Shown here in pieces: positions 20,391 through 31,188 of a stretch of 60,088 nt of DNA. Source of the DNA: Bifiguratus adelaidae (Eukaryota > Mucoromycota > Endogonomycetes > Endogonales); assembly GCA_002261195.1 (NCBI GenBank), contig MVBO01000026.1:96770-156857 (forward strand). Direction: 5' to 3'. How positions within the stretch are numbered: the first letter of the stretch is position 1; each line of letters starts with the position of its first letter. Both the position numbers and the translations under genes were made by a program. Under the pieces are notes generated by a model. The model saw only the letters and a program-made list of their open reading frames with translations, did no database searches and was not told the origin of the DNA.

Positions 20391-23300
20391 ATGATGAATG
20401 AACAGGAGAGATTGGATAGAGAAGCCCTCCTTTCCAAGTCCCGGTAAGCGTCACCGCCCGGCTTGCATATGCGGGCTTAATTTATATATGCCCGTTACTG
20501 ACTGGAAGACGATCAGTGCGTCGACGTCTTCGCCTACAACTCCAGTTGAGGCGGCTCCGCGGCCGCCCATGTATACCAAGCGAAACTCAAATGCGTCGTT
20601 CTTTTCGGTGAACATGGAACACCGACCTGGACACCGTCGGAATCACTCGGATACCAGTCGGGAAACGGTAGAAGAAGAGCTTGAAGGAGTCAGACGATAC
20701 GAGGATTTTACTACCATCGGTGAGTCATCCATGGGTGGTTTATTTTCAGCTTAAAAGCTAATCCCATGTATAGATTGGGTTCAAGATGCGATCCACGAAC
20801 GGAAACGAAAGCACCTACTACAATCCTCCAAAGATTCCACCTGGCGGTCGTGGGGGGAATTGACATATGAGCAAGCACAAGCTTGGATTGTGATTCTGCT
20901 AGTTGGCGCCGCCATTGGATTTAATTCCGCCTTAATCGCCATAGTCACAGAGTGGGCATCTGATATCAAGATGGGGTACTGCTCAACTGCATGGTGGCTC
21001 AATCAAAAGTTCTGTTGCTGGGGAGTTGAGGAAGAAGGTAAGATTTTGACAAAAGGTTGACACGCTGAATAAGATTCTAGATGGCGCCTGCGAAATGTGG
21101 ACCTTTTGGAGCGATGCGCTATATCTCGGTCGCGATACCTTCATTATCAACTGGATTCTGTACATATTTTGGGCGGTAAGTACTGGAAAGCTTGCTTGAA
21201 GTTTGAATTGTCATGCTGAACGGTCTTCATACTAGACATTGTTTGCATCTTTATGCGCTTATCTGGTTAAAATCTATGCTCCTTATGCCGCTGGCTCCGG
21301 CATATCAGAGATCAAGTGTATCATAGGTGAGATTTCAGTGGTTCAGGGAACAAAAATGCAGTAGGGCAATATTGATGTCTATGCGTTAGCTGGATTTATC
21401 ATGAAGGGCTTCCTGGGAGCTTGGACGTTGGTGATAAAAAGCATCGGATTGGTCGGTTGTCACCTCTCGCAATTCATTTCGATTCCGTATTGATGTTTTC
21501 CATTGTAGGCATTGGCTGTTGCTTCGAATCTTTCCATAGGAAAAGAGGGACCATCCGTTCACATGGCATGTTGTGTGGGGAATGTGATATCTCGCTTCTT
21601 TGGAAAATATACCCGTAACAAAGGTAAAGGTTTGATTGGTATGCAGATGTACCAAGACTAATTGATTGTCATCAGCCAAAGTCAGGGAGATATTATCAGC
21701 TTCTAGCGCAGCAGGAGTTGCTGTCGCCTTTGGATCGCCTATTGGCGGAGTGTTGTTTGCCCTTGAGGTTGGCTTTTCGCTCGTGAAAGTTTGAACGCGA
21801 ACTCATCATTGCTTATAGGAAATGAGCTCAGACTTTCAGCTGAAGACGATGTGGAGAAGCTTCTTTTGCGCCTTGATCGCTACCATGACGCTCCAGGTAT
21901 GCTAAGACGCTACTTTATGGTCAAATCTACTTAACTAGAGGAAAGGCAATGAATCCTTTCCGAACTGGCAAACTAGTCATGTTTCAAGTGTCCTACGATC
22001 GGGATTGGCATTTCTTTGAGATCGTGTTCTTTGCCCTGATTGGAATCTTTGGAGTGAGTAAGATGATTCCGTAAGTAGTTCGCCCGCTAATTGAAGCGCA
22101 GGGTTTGTACGGTGCGTTGGTCATCAAATACAACATCAAGGTTGTTCAGTACAGGAAAAAGTATCTCTCGGACAAACCTGTGCTTGAGGTTGCCATTTTG
22201 GCTTTCGCCACAGCGGTTTTGGCATACCTCAATGTATTCATGCGTGTGGACATGACGGAGACAATGGCGATTTTGTTTCATGAATGCGAGCAAGGTGGCG
22301 ACTACTATGGATTGTGCCAGTAAGTGAATGATTTTGTTAGCAGGGCGTTTCTTGAAATGATATCAGAGTGGAGTATACGTGGAGCATTGTGGCGCTGCTG
22401 TTGACGGCGGTCATCCTGCGAACTGGATTAACCATCGTGTCCTACGGCTGCAAAGTGCCTTGTGGCATTTTTGTTCCCTCAATGGCCATTGGAGCGATGT
22501 TTGGCCGAGCTGTAGGAGTCATGGTCAAGGCTTGGTATGAGGCATACCCCGACTTCTTTTTATTCTCAAGCTGCGTACCGGAGACCCCGTGCATCACACC
22601 AGGCACGTTTGCTTTCTTGGGTGCAGCAGCCGCTCTTTGCGGTGTCATGAAGATAACTGTTTCAGTCGTTGTGATTATGTTCGAATTGACAGGCCAAATC
22701 ACCTATATCTTGCCTACCATGATCACCTTGCTGGTCACAAAAGCAGTCGGTGACATCTTTGGACGATCTGGAATTGCTGATCGGTATATTCAGCTTAATG
22801 GCTACCCCTTTTTGGACAAGGAAGATCATGCCTTTGGCATACCAGTTTCTGCTGTCATGGAGAAGAACCTGGTCGCGATGCCCGCACACGGGAAAACTGT
22901 AGAAGAAATAGAATACATCCTGCAAGACACCCGTTACCAAGGCTTTCCTGTCGTGAACAACGAGAAAGACATGATTCTCTTGGGATACATCGGCAGAGCT
23001 GAGCTCAAGTATGTCATTAGCAAAGCCCGACGGGCACAGAACATTCCCTACAACACCACTTGCAACTTCAATTACGAGGAGAATGAAGAAGCGATTCGAA
23101 AGCCGAGCACAGATGGCTCGAGCAGTGCGTTATCATTCGAGGAAGGTGCACTATACTCGGGAGGGACTTTAGACTTTGGTATATTTGTTGATCAAGTAGG
23201 TGCTCTTACTTCGCTCGTGCTCGGTTCCTCTAATACTTTCTCTCACTCTGAGACTCCAATCACCGTTCATCCCAAGTTGCCTTTAGAGACAGTCATGGAT

Positions 23301-23616
23301 CTGTTCAAGAAAATGGGGTAATTGAACGTCTTTATTCAGATATTAGCAAGCCTTAACCCTCTCCAGACCTAGAGTCATATTGATTGAGCAAGTCGGCAAA
23401 TGCGTTGGTTTGGTTACCGTCAAGGATGTCCTCAAGTATATAGCGCGTATTGATGCTCGAGGCGACGACTGGACACCACAAGCTGAGCATGATACCGCGG
23501 ATCGATACAAGGAGTTCTTCCAGCGCACGACGAGTCTCAACGGCTTTGGGTCACAAAATTATCGAGACCGTAACGAGAGCATGGAAATGCATCTACGGCC
23601 TGGAGACCAAATGTAG
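20391..23616 (+). CDS. CLC-family chloride/proton antiporter (ClC-3/Gef1 type)
   Basis: Thirteen exons between 20391 and 23616 (for example 20391..20443, 20517..20719, 20774..21037, 22367..23317, 23367..23616), about 859 aa. CLC signatures are all present: [14 protein letters not shown] with the gating glutamate, [12 protein letters not shown], and [11 protein letters not shown]. The second E of ALEE is at the position of the proton glutamate found in exchangers and replaced by Val in channels, so this should be a Cl-/H+ antiporter of the endosome, Golgi or vacuole. Two CBS domains close the protein ([17 protein letters not shown]...GFPVVN and [10 protein letters not shown]...GLVTVKD). The exon 8/9 intron falls exactly between the two glutamates. 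The 100-residue N-terminus is Ser/Thr-rich and cytosolic. Confidence 0.93.
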
Positions 23617-23665
23617 TGTGATGTATAATCTACAGTAGAGTATAATAGAGTCGTATTGTTCTACG

Positions 23666-24728
23666 TCAAAAATTCTCTATCATCGTACCGAGCCCGCGTA
23701 ATTGCGCGGCTTCCGCTATCCAGTTCGCAACAGCCGAATCCTGTGCGCTAATTCCAACACTCTTGAAAATGGAGCGTTTGCCATTCCATTTCTCGAGAAC
23801 CTCGCTTTTGTCGTTTTCTATCTCTCCAAGGATCTCACCAAGCTCGACCCAATCCGTCTCTGGGTGTCTATGTCCTTCCTGTACGGATCGAATATGCTCA
23901 CCTGCCTCCAACAAACACGCATCCCGAGAGTCGACTATCACCTTTGTAGCACTCAATACGGTCTTTTGATCTATTTCTTGCATATATGGCGTGTAAGATC
24001 CAATGCTGTTGAGGTGAACTTGCTCCTTCAGCCACTGACCGTCAAATAAGGGAGACGATGCGTTGGTGCAGGTGCAAATGATATCTGCGGATGCGACGGC
24101 AGCTTGGAGACTTTCATCACCGACAATGACACTAATTTGAAGGTTTGGATACCTCCTCTTTGCCCATTGTGCGAGTTCCTGCCCTCTTGGAGCCGTTCGG
24201 TTCCACAAGGTCAAGCTTTCAATCTTTGGACGAACATGCAGGATGAGCTCAATATGAGCCTTGCCTTGTGCGCCAGTCCCAAAAACCATCAAATGTTTGG
24301 CATCTACGGATGAAACGAGACGAGTGGCTAAAGCCGAACCTAGATATAAGAGGTGTGAGCGTCATCAGGATGCCTGTGTCAAATATTCCTGTACCTGCCG
24401 CTGTTCGCAACGCCGTGAGCTTTGCAGAATTGATGATAGCGGAAACTTGTCCCGTCCGTTCATCAAAGACAGCAGTGGTCGAAGGGAGACCGGCACTACC
24501 ACTTTTTGGAACGCCAACCACTTTGATAGCTGCGTTCGCGCCAGAAAGTCGAGAGGGCATAAAAAGTAACGTGTGCTGCTCCGTCTCAATCTTTGTTCTG
24601 TGAGGTGACTGAACCAGACTGCTCTTGCTTGATAGCGCTTTAAAACACGCTGCTTGATTACTCAGCAATTCCTCAACGTCCGCATCCTCCAGCAGCTTGT
24701 CCACGTCCGCAGCGCCTATTGCTCGCAT
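23666..24728 (-). CDS. ornithine cyclodeaminase / mu-crystallin family protein
   Basis: Two exons, 24728..24395 and 24339..23666 (intron 55 nt); 335 aa. Family members are NAD(P)-dependent, acting as ornithine cyclodeaminases, ketimine reductases or alanine dehydrogenases. The dinucleotide-binding motif is MVFGTGAQGKAHIE (about residue 132), preceded by the conserved TALRTAAGSALATRLV, which the splice joins. IICTCTNASSPLFDGQWL and GSYTPYMQEID match the usual NAD- and substrate-site segments. The ATG at 24728 (MRAIGAADV) gives the normal family N-terminus; an in-frame ATG at 24818 would add 30 residues. Actual substrate is not predictable. Divergent from the CTD kinase gene with 170 bp between starts. 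Confidence 0.88.
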
Positions 24729-24898
24729 TTTGCGGTACAAAGGAATTTGTGCTTGCTTGCACTGCCACCGATCAACACTCGACACTGGAGAGAACACGGT
24801 GAATCTGTTCCATTGCAAGGTGTAGCAACGTCATTGTGTGACTAGACACCGGATCGCACGGCGGAGAGAACGACTGCATTGGATCGACATCGCTCGCG

Positions 24899-27800
24899 AT
24901 GGATCCTCGTGACAAGTCAAGTTCGGTCAGAGCTTACGGTCATACGAGTCGCGAGAACGGCTGGCAGCGCGATCGAGAACACTTGGGCTCAATGCTGTCG
25001 CCAGGAGGGGATAGGGATAGACCGCGACGGGGCCAAAGTATATGGGACAGCGGCCGGATAAAGGCTCCGAGGGAGCACCGGAAAGACGGAGATATCAGAG
25101 ATAGAGGCCATCCTTCTGCGTCGCGCGAAGGTGATAATCGAAGTCACTACAACTGGCGGGAGAGGACGGATATCAAGACAGATACTCGCTTGTCGCATCC
25201 TAAACATCCCGATCATGCCCCATCCACGACATCTTCCAGCGGCGGCAGCTCTCCTCAATTTGCACAGCCTACGATGAAGGCTCCGCCGTTTAAGAATGGC
25301 ACTGCGCTAGCAGGCGGCAAAAGCGGAAACGATGAACACGTTGCTAAGCAGACTTTGCTGGATACATCAACCAATAGTGTCTCCCGGCAGCATGCAGAGA
25401 TTTTTGAGAAGATTGGCCAAGTTGGTGAGGGGACTTATGGGTGAGTGTCCACCGACAGGGCTTATTTCCATGCCCTTGATGTACACGATGCAATCCCAAG
25501 AATACCGTAACTAATGTCCGCGCTCTTACAGAAAGGTATACAAGGCACGGAATCGTTGGACTGGCCAGCTTGTTGCATTAAAACGTATTCGAATGGAAAC
25601 GGAAAAGGAGGGGGTAAGTCTTGAAAGTCTTGAGGTGGTGCTGGCGGCATACTGATCGCACGACCTTATGGCAGTTCCCCATAACAGCAATGCGTGAAAT
25701 CAAGCTCCTGCAACGACTTCGGCATAAAAATATTGTACAATTGCAACAAATGATGGTTGCCAAAGGTAAAGTCAAGCGCAATTGTGCTAACACCCAGAAA
25801 CTCATCTCCCCATAGGATCGGTTTACATGGTTTTTGAATACATGGATTACGACCTAAGTGGGGTGTTGACGCATCCGGAATTCACCCTGCGAGAGGAACA
25901 CATCAAAAGTCTGGCCCATCAACTACTCTCTGGTGTGGCGTTCCTCCACGAGATGGGCGTCTTGCATCGAGATATAAAAGGTTTGTTCAACTCTCGCTAT
26001 CAATTTGCTTGCATTTGCTAAATCTCCATTCCGCGATCTCAGGATCCAATTTACTACTTAATCACGAAGGGGAACTCAAGCTCGCTGACTTTGGTCTGGC
26101 GAGAATGTTCATGAAAGACAAGGCGCACGATTATACGAATCGTGTGATGACCTTGTGGTATAGGCCACCCGAGCTCTTGCTCGGTGAGACAGCTTATGGG
26201 CCTGAAGCAGACATGTGGAGTGTCGGGTAAGTTCTCTGTCAATGTTATCGATCTCAAAAGTCTCATTCCGGATTTTGACAGGTGCCTGGTGGTGGAATTG
26301 TTCACAAAAAGGGCCATATTCCCAGGTCGCGACGAGATATCTCAGCTTGAGAGCATATACGCAATTCTAGGTACACCAGATGTGAATACTTGGCCATCGG
26401 TTGTCAAGCTTCCTTGGTACGAACTAGTTCAACCCAAGGAGCAGAAACCCAATCGGTTCGCTGAACGTTTTCAGAGGTTTGTGTCAGGTTCAGATTGCGC
26501 TTCCTCATCAAACTCAATCATTTTATGATCACATTTTAGTCTAATGTCGCAAGGGGCCTTTGACTTGCTCAAAGACATGCTAGCTCTAGATCCAAGTCGA
26601 CGTCCTTCCGCCGCCAAAGCCATGACATATCCTTATTTCACAGAAGAGCAGCCTGTGGCCAAACCACCGCAAGGGTAAGTCGACGCTATGTTGATGTTTG
26701 TCGGAGCTAATCGTTCGATCTAGGTTCATACAAGGCGACTGGCATGAATTCGAGTCAAAGCAGCGGCGGAAAAGGCCTAAATCACCATCGCAATCCGGCT
26801 ATAACGCGAAAGAGAGCTCACAACCTGCTATTAGCACTGTGCCTGCTAAGAAGACTGATGAAGCTGTGCCGACAGCGACAGAGTCAGCGAAAGCAAAGTT
26901 GGACGAGTCAACTAAACCTGCGTCTGAGACGAAAGCACGCAAGGAAGAGGCCGCTGAGGAAAGCTTTGACAAGGAGTCAAAACCAAACATTTCTGGCAGT
27001 GGTTGGGAACAGATCAATCCTCGATTAGAAGCCGAACGAATGAAGCAACAAAGAGCATCAACGTACAGGAGGCGGACAAGCACTTCGCGCGAGCGGGCAA
27101 CCGGAGGGGTTCATGTCACGGACGGAGCAAAGTCGTCATCGCCTCGCAATAACAGCAGGAAGCGTACGAGATCGCCTAGTCCGGCTTCAGAGCGATTATC
27201 ACGGCTATATTCGGCTCATGATGAGACCAGTGCCTACTCACAGAGAAGGAGATATGAGGATGATGGTCGCCACTATAGAGATCGTTCCCCGGCGAAAACG
27301 TCTCATGCAAGCTCACGAGATGGTCCTCCAGATAAAGGGGAGTACCCTTACCCAGATCGTGATCGGCGCACGGACTATAGACGTCGACATTCTCCGGATC
27401 TAACTCCGCCTAGAGGTAAAGTACAAACAAGGCGACCAAACACATATTAACATATTGAAACCTAGGTCCCGCCTCTGATAGGTATTATGACGGTCGCCAG
27501 CGTAGTCGATACGAACGCGACCGGTACGATGATAGGGACAGATACTCTTCGTCGCGATACGATGACCGCAGCAGCGATCATTACGGATATCGCTATACTG
27601 ATAAGGACTCCAGAAGGTATCACGGCTCTAACGAGGCATCACGATACTATCGCGACCACAGAGCCAGAAGCCCCAGTCCTCGACGCAACTACGACAGAAA
27701 TGCAGGCTCCTACCGACGAAGCAAGAGTCCAATCAGGAGAAATGAAGGACATAGACAACGATCGAAAGAACGAAGTCGTTTATCCCGGTCAATTACTCCA

Positions 27801-28016
27801 GAAAGGCGCGCCCTAACCCGATCACCGCCGCATCCACCTTCACATAAGACATCACACTCTCAGGGCAGAAAAGGCACGCCTCCCAAACGATCGCCCTCGC
27901 CAAGCGCAAGGGCCAATTATTCCGGTTCCGCGGTCCCCAACTTTGAGAAGGAAGAGGAGGAAGCAATGTATTGGTTACTGCGTGATTCCGCTAGGGACCC
28001 GGCTAATCGCCGCTAA
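24899..28016 (+). CDS. CTK1: RNA polymerase II CTD kinase, Ctk1/CDK12-like
   Basis: Nine exons: 24899..25440, 25532..25613, 25675..25765, 25816..25980, 26043..26226, 26282..26476, 26540..26674, 26724..27415, 27466..28016; 670 aa. The kinase domain (about residues 170-460) has GEGTYGKVYKAR, catalytic ALKRIR, the cyclin-contact helix [11 protein letters not shown] (CDK12 PITAIRE, Ctk1 PITSIRE), HRDIKGSNLLL, DFGLAR and the activating Thr in [14 protein letters not shown]. It should phosphorylate the Pol II C-terminal domain with a cyclin K/Ctk2 partner. The last 200 residues are an RS-type region rich in RSR, RYDD and SPSP, and end in a short conserved-looking WLLRDSA segment. The N-terminal 160 residues are also Arg/Ser/Asp-rich. 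Animal CDK12 has its RS domain before the kinase. Confidence 0.92.
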
Positions 28017-28885
28017 GACCTTGTGTCTTCCGCGCAAGGTTCAATTAGCCCGAACTGCTTTAGACTCACCGTCTTTGTATCATAATTGTATTTCTCGGAT
28101 TCCCACACAATGAAGCTTGCATTTGAACGTCGGCTTCTGATAGTGGTCATTTGCCGATCATGATCTTCTTCAGTTTCTTCAAGTCAACCAATTTGGTTAA
28201 CTCTACCAAAAATGAGTTCGCATTACCAAACATTTGGCCGACGGAGATGGATCATCCTTTGCTGACCCTCGCGTATTAGCGGGAAATGCCATACAAGGAC
28301 TAATGGCAACAGACACGCGAGTCATGTGAGCAAAGGCACGGCATGACTGACATATTGGAAATGATTTGCCTTACAGGGACTAGTCTCGACGATCACCATA
28401 TAAGTCTCCGGGGTTGCTAGCGGGATGGTGGGGCAGGGGAGGGTTCGATTAAACTTTACGGTTGCCCAAACGCGCTACTAATTGCCTTTTTGAGATGTAC
28501 CCTCGCGGTTGTTGCTTTCAAAGACGCGTATCCCAAGGTCCATGAGACCTGCAAAGGTGGTGCAACGTCGTTGGCACGATAGGCGTTGTGCGCGTACCGC
28601 AGTATACGCATGAATAAGCCTGATTGTGTGCTTTCCGATGAATCGAATATGCGTTTGCGGAGGAAGGCCGCTGAGCTGTAGCAAGATTCTTGACTGATCG
28701 TATAGTTTAAAGTTTGAGGAATCTTGGAATGTTGTGGATCACGTTCGTCGTTGACGGAGCTCTGGACTTCAAAAGTCTACATTGCTGATCATGCAGGGTT
28801 TGGATTGACGAAACAACACCGCGGGAGACGCCTCTTTCATGGCTTGCTGTGCGCCAAATACAAGTTTAGAAATCCTCATATACAT

Positions 28886-28936
28886 GCGTAAAAGGCAAAA
28901 GCGATCGAATCTGGGAAGAGCCGTGATCACGGTCAT
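28886..28936 (+). promoter_or_regulatory. 51-bp conserved promoter block, copy 1
   Basis: Identical to 31011-31061 apart from one base, although the surrounding sequence is far more diverged. It contains the perfect palindrome CCGTGATCACGG at 28921-28932, 136 bp before the ATG, and GCGATCG. A regulator binding site is the simplest reading. Confidence 0.5.
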
Positions 28937-28994
28937 TGGATTGCGAAAACCCGTTCGCCGGAAAGAGAAGAGCCCGCAAATGAATCACGGAAGG

Positions 28995-29002
28995 TATAAA
29001 AG
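28995..29002 (+). promoter_or_regulatory. TATA box of PHI-1 copy 1 (TATAAAAG)
   Basis: A canonical TATAAAAG lies 74 nt before the ATG. Copy 2 has only AGTATATCAG near 31113-31122 at the matching place, so promoter strength may differ between the copies. Confidence 0.55.
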
Positions 29003-29068
29003 GCTGTGCGCGCCGGCCGTTCATATCACGCATTCAACGCAAGCTTCTCACATCAACTCCTCTCGAAC

Positions 29069-29994
29069 ATGTTGGCAAAGGCTCTCCTGTCTCTCTTCGC
29101 TATTGCTGCCACCGCAATGGCTGCGCCTTCCAGCGGCAAGACTCCCGGTCGCAAGGTAATCCACCCCATCCGTCACAATGGCGCCATACTTGCTTCTACC
29201 CTTCCGATCAGCTACCACGGTGGCCCAATCATGTCCGGCACCGTGAACAGTGAGTATTCTGCTTTGCATCCAGATGAGCTCGGTAACTGATACGTGGGAA
29301 TTCAGCGTACATAATTTACTATGGTAGCTGGTCGACCAACCAGAAGTCCATTATCAATGCTTTCACTACCGGCATTGGTGCCACAACCTGGTTCAACATT
29401 GAGAAGACCTACCACGACAACTCAGGCCATACGTGCAGTGGCCCCGTCAACCTCGGTGGCACTGTCGTCGACAACTACTCTCAAGGAAAGAGTTTGAGCG
29501 ATAACAGCCTTCCCAGCATTGTCAGCCACGCCATTGCTAACGGTCTTCCAACTGATCCCAACGGCGTTTACATGCTCGTGACCTCCGGAGATGTTAGCGA
29601 GACCAGCGGTTTCTGTACCCAATACTGCGGATTCCACACCAGTGGTACCATTAACGGCGCTAATCTCACGTACGCCTTCAGCGGTGATGCTACTTCTTGC
29701 ACGTCTGCTTGCATCGCCCCCGAAAACCAGAGCTCCTCTCCCAATGGCGACATCGGTGTCGATGGTCTCATCTCTGTCTACGCCCATGAATTGGTCGAGA
29801 CCATCTCCGACCCTTACGGAAACGCTTGGTATGATGTTCAAGGCCAAGAGAACGCTGACAAGTGCGCTTGGACTTTCGGAACCGAGTCTACTGCTTCTAA
29901 CGGCTCCAAGTACAACATTGCCTTCGGTGGCCGCCAATACCTCATTCAACGCAACTGGGATGCTGCTACTCAAAAATGCCAGCAAACTGCTTAA
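29069..29994 (+). CDS. secreted PHI-1/EXORDIUM family protein, copy 1
   Basis: Two exons, 29069..29249 and 29306..29994 (intron 56 nt); 289 aa. A cleavable signal peptide is clear: MLAKALLSLFAIAATAMAA with a likely cut before APSSGK. The mature protein has the phosphate-induced protein 1 conserved region: GGPIMSG, YIIYYGSWS, IVSHAI, GVYMLVTSGDV, FCTQYCGFH, and AHELVETISDPYGNAWYD. In plants these are extracellular EXORDIUM proteins linked to growth and carbon status; their biochemical activity is not settled. Several paired cysteines suit a secreted protein. The HE in AHELVET resembles the first half of a zinc-protease HExxH, but the second His is absent (T), so protease activity should not be assumed. 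The neighbouring copy is almost identical in the core. Confidence 0.88.
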
Positions 29995-31188
29995 GTGAGA
30001 CGGTTGGAGTTGCTTTTGTGAGATTTAGAGGTGCATGTGCAAGATTTATCTATGTAAAACTATGTGGGCCTGCCAATATATCCGGATAGCTTTGTATTCA
30101 TCATCTAGTCGTATTCTCTCCATCCGATGTTGCGGAATTACGCGCCACTAATCTTTTTGAACAGTCATAGGACCACGCGAACCACCTAAGAGGGAGGTTT
30201 AGCTGATACTGAGCGGAACGCTGGGAGACCTCAGGCCTGCCAGCAGGCGTAGATCAGACCTCTGGACAGCGTCTCGCTTAATTAACTTAACTTTTCTGGG
30301 TATTTGCAATTAACCCTGTCCGGAACACCAAGTATTCGGTTTGTATCAAATTATCATGAAGATGGATCCCTTCTTCTGCTTGTTTCACCGGGATTCTCGC
30401 TAAAGGAAGCTATTCCTCATTTAGGGTCAAGGTACCAGAAAATCTGCATCATGTGAATAAGCGCGCAAAATGACTATTTGGCATGATTTGCCTTTCAAGG
30501 TTTAGCCCTTGACCGATCATCCATCCATTTTGTGCTTGGCAAAGAAGAGGAAAGGTGTGGCAGTGCAAGAACAAGTCACCTGATTGAACGGTTTCTCAGT
30601 GCCCAAAGACACTAAGTTTTGCCTTATTGAGGTGTACCGTCACAGTGACACAGATCCCAGGGTCCACATACCCTGCGAAAGTGAAACCGTTCAACCCTTT
30701 GTTCCCGACAGGATGTGCGGAACTTGTTGGGATGCAACCTGCGGAGGTGGTTAATTGAGCCAATTTCAACCGGCACGGTGTCTTTTACGGTGATGCACGG
30801 GGTCATGTTAGGGTCCGCGTTTGATCGACTAGGTTAGCGTTTGAGATTTCCAGGAGTCGTGGATCACGATCATTTTCGGTATAGCGCTGAGCTACAAGAC
30901 TAACTTGTTGATCACACACGGTTCCGATTGCAAAAGACTTGCACCGCGGAATAAGCCTTTGGCGCAGCTTCCCCGTCCTCCTGTAAAGGTTAAGCGATCC
31001 TAGCGAGAACGCGTAAAAGGCAAAAGCGATCGAATCTGGGAAGAACCGTGATCACGGTCATGCCATGAGCTGGGTTGCAAGGAGCCCAGACCCGGGAAAA
31101 CAGAGTACGAAAAGTATATCAGGACGAGCAGGTAATGCGGCCCATCAAGCATTTCTTCGCAACTTCACCTATCAATACTTCAAACACC
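29995..31188. other. spacer between PHI-1 copies with duplicated upstream sequence
   Basis: No gene. The first about 470 bp are the 3' flank of copy 1. The remainder (about 30470-31188) is the diverged duplicate of the copy 1 upstream region, including the conserved promoter block. Confidence 0.6.
31011..31061 (+). promoter_or_regulatory. 51-bp conserved promoter block, copy 2
   Basis: Matches 28886-28936 with one mismatch. The palindrome CCGTGATCACGG is at 31046-31057, 131 bp before the ATG, nearly the same spacing as in copy 1. Confidence 0.5.

Larger units (their letters stand above)
28017..29068. other. upstream region of PHI-1 copy 1, part of duplicated unit
   Basis: No gene. From about 28350 onward the sequence aligns, with decay, to the region upstream of the second PHI-1 copy (about 30470-31188). 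Shared pieces include the stretch near 28450-28560 against 30600-30690 and the GTGGATCACG element near 28733 against about 30856. Confidence 0.6.

Noticed and set aside
28420-28470. GGTTCGATT box-B-like sequence suggesting a tRNA
   Set aside because: No box A or cloverleaf could be drawn around it. Other TTCGAATC hits (11230, 14070) also failed.
29780-29830. PHI-1 HE motif as evidence of an active metalloprotease
   Set aside because: The second His of HExxH is Thr here. The family has no established protease activity, so this is only noted as resemblance.
29422-29985. 187-codon minus-strand frame antisense to PHI-1 copy 1 (and its twin at 32191..31541)
   Set aside because: It mirrors the codon-biased PHI-1 coding strand and occurs in both copies only because the sense sequences are near-identical. 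It has no independent features.
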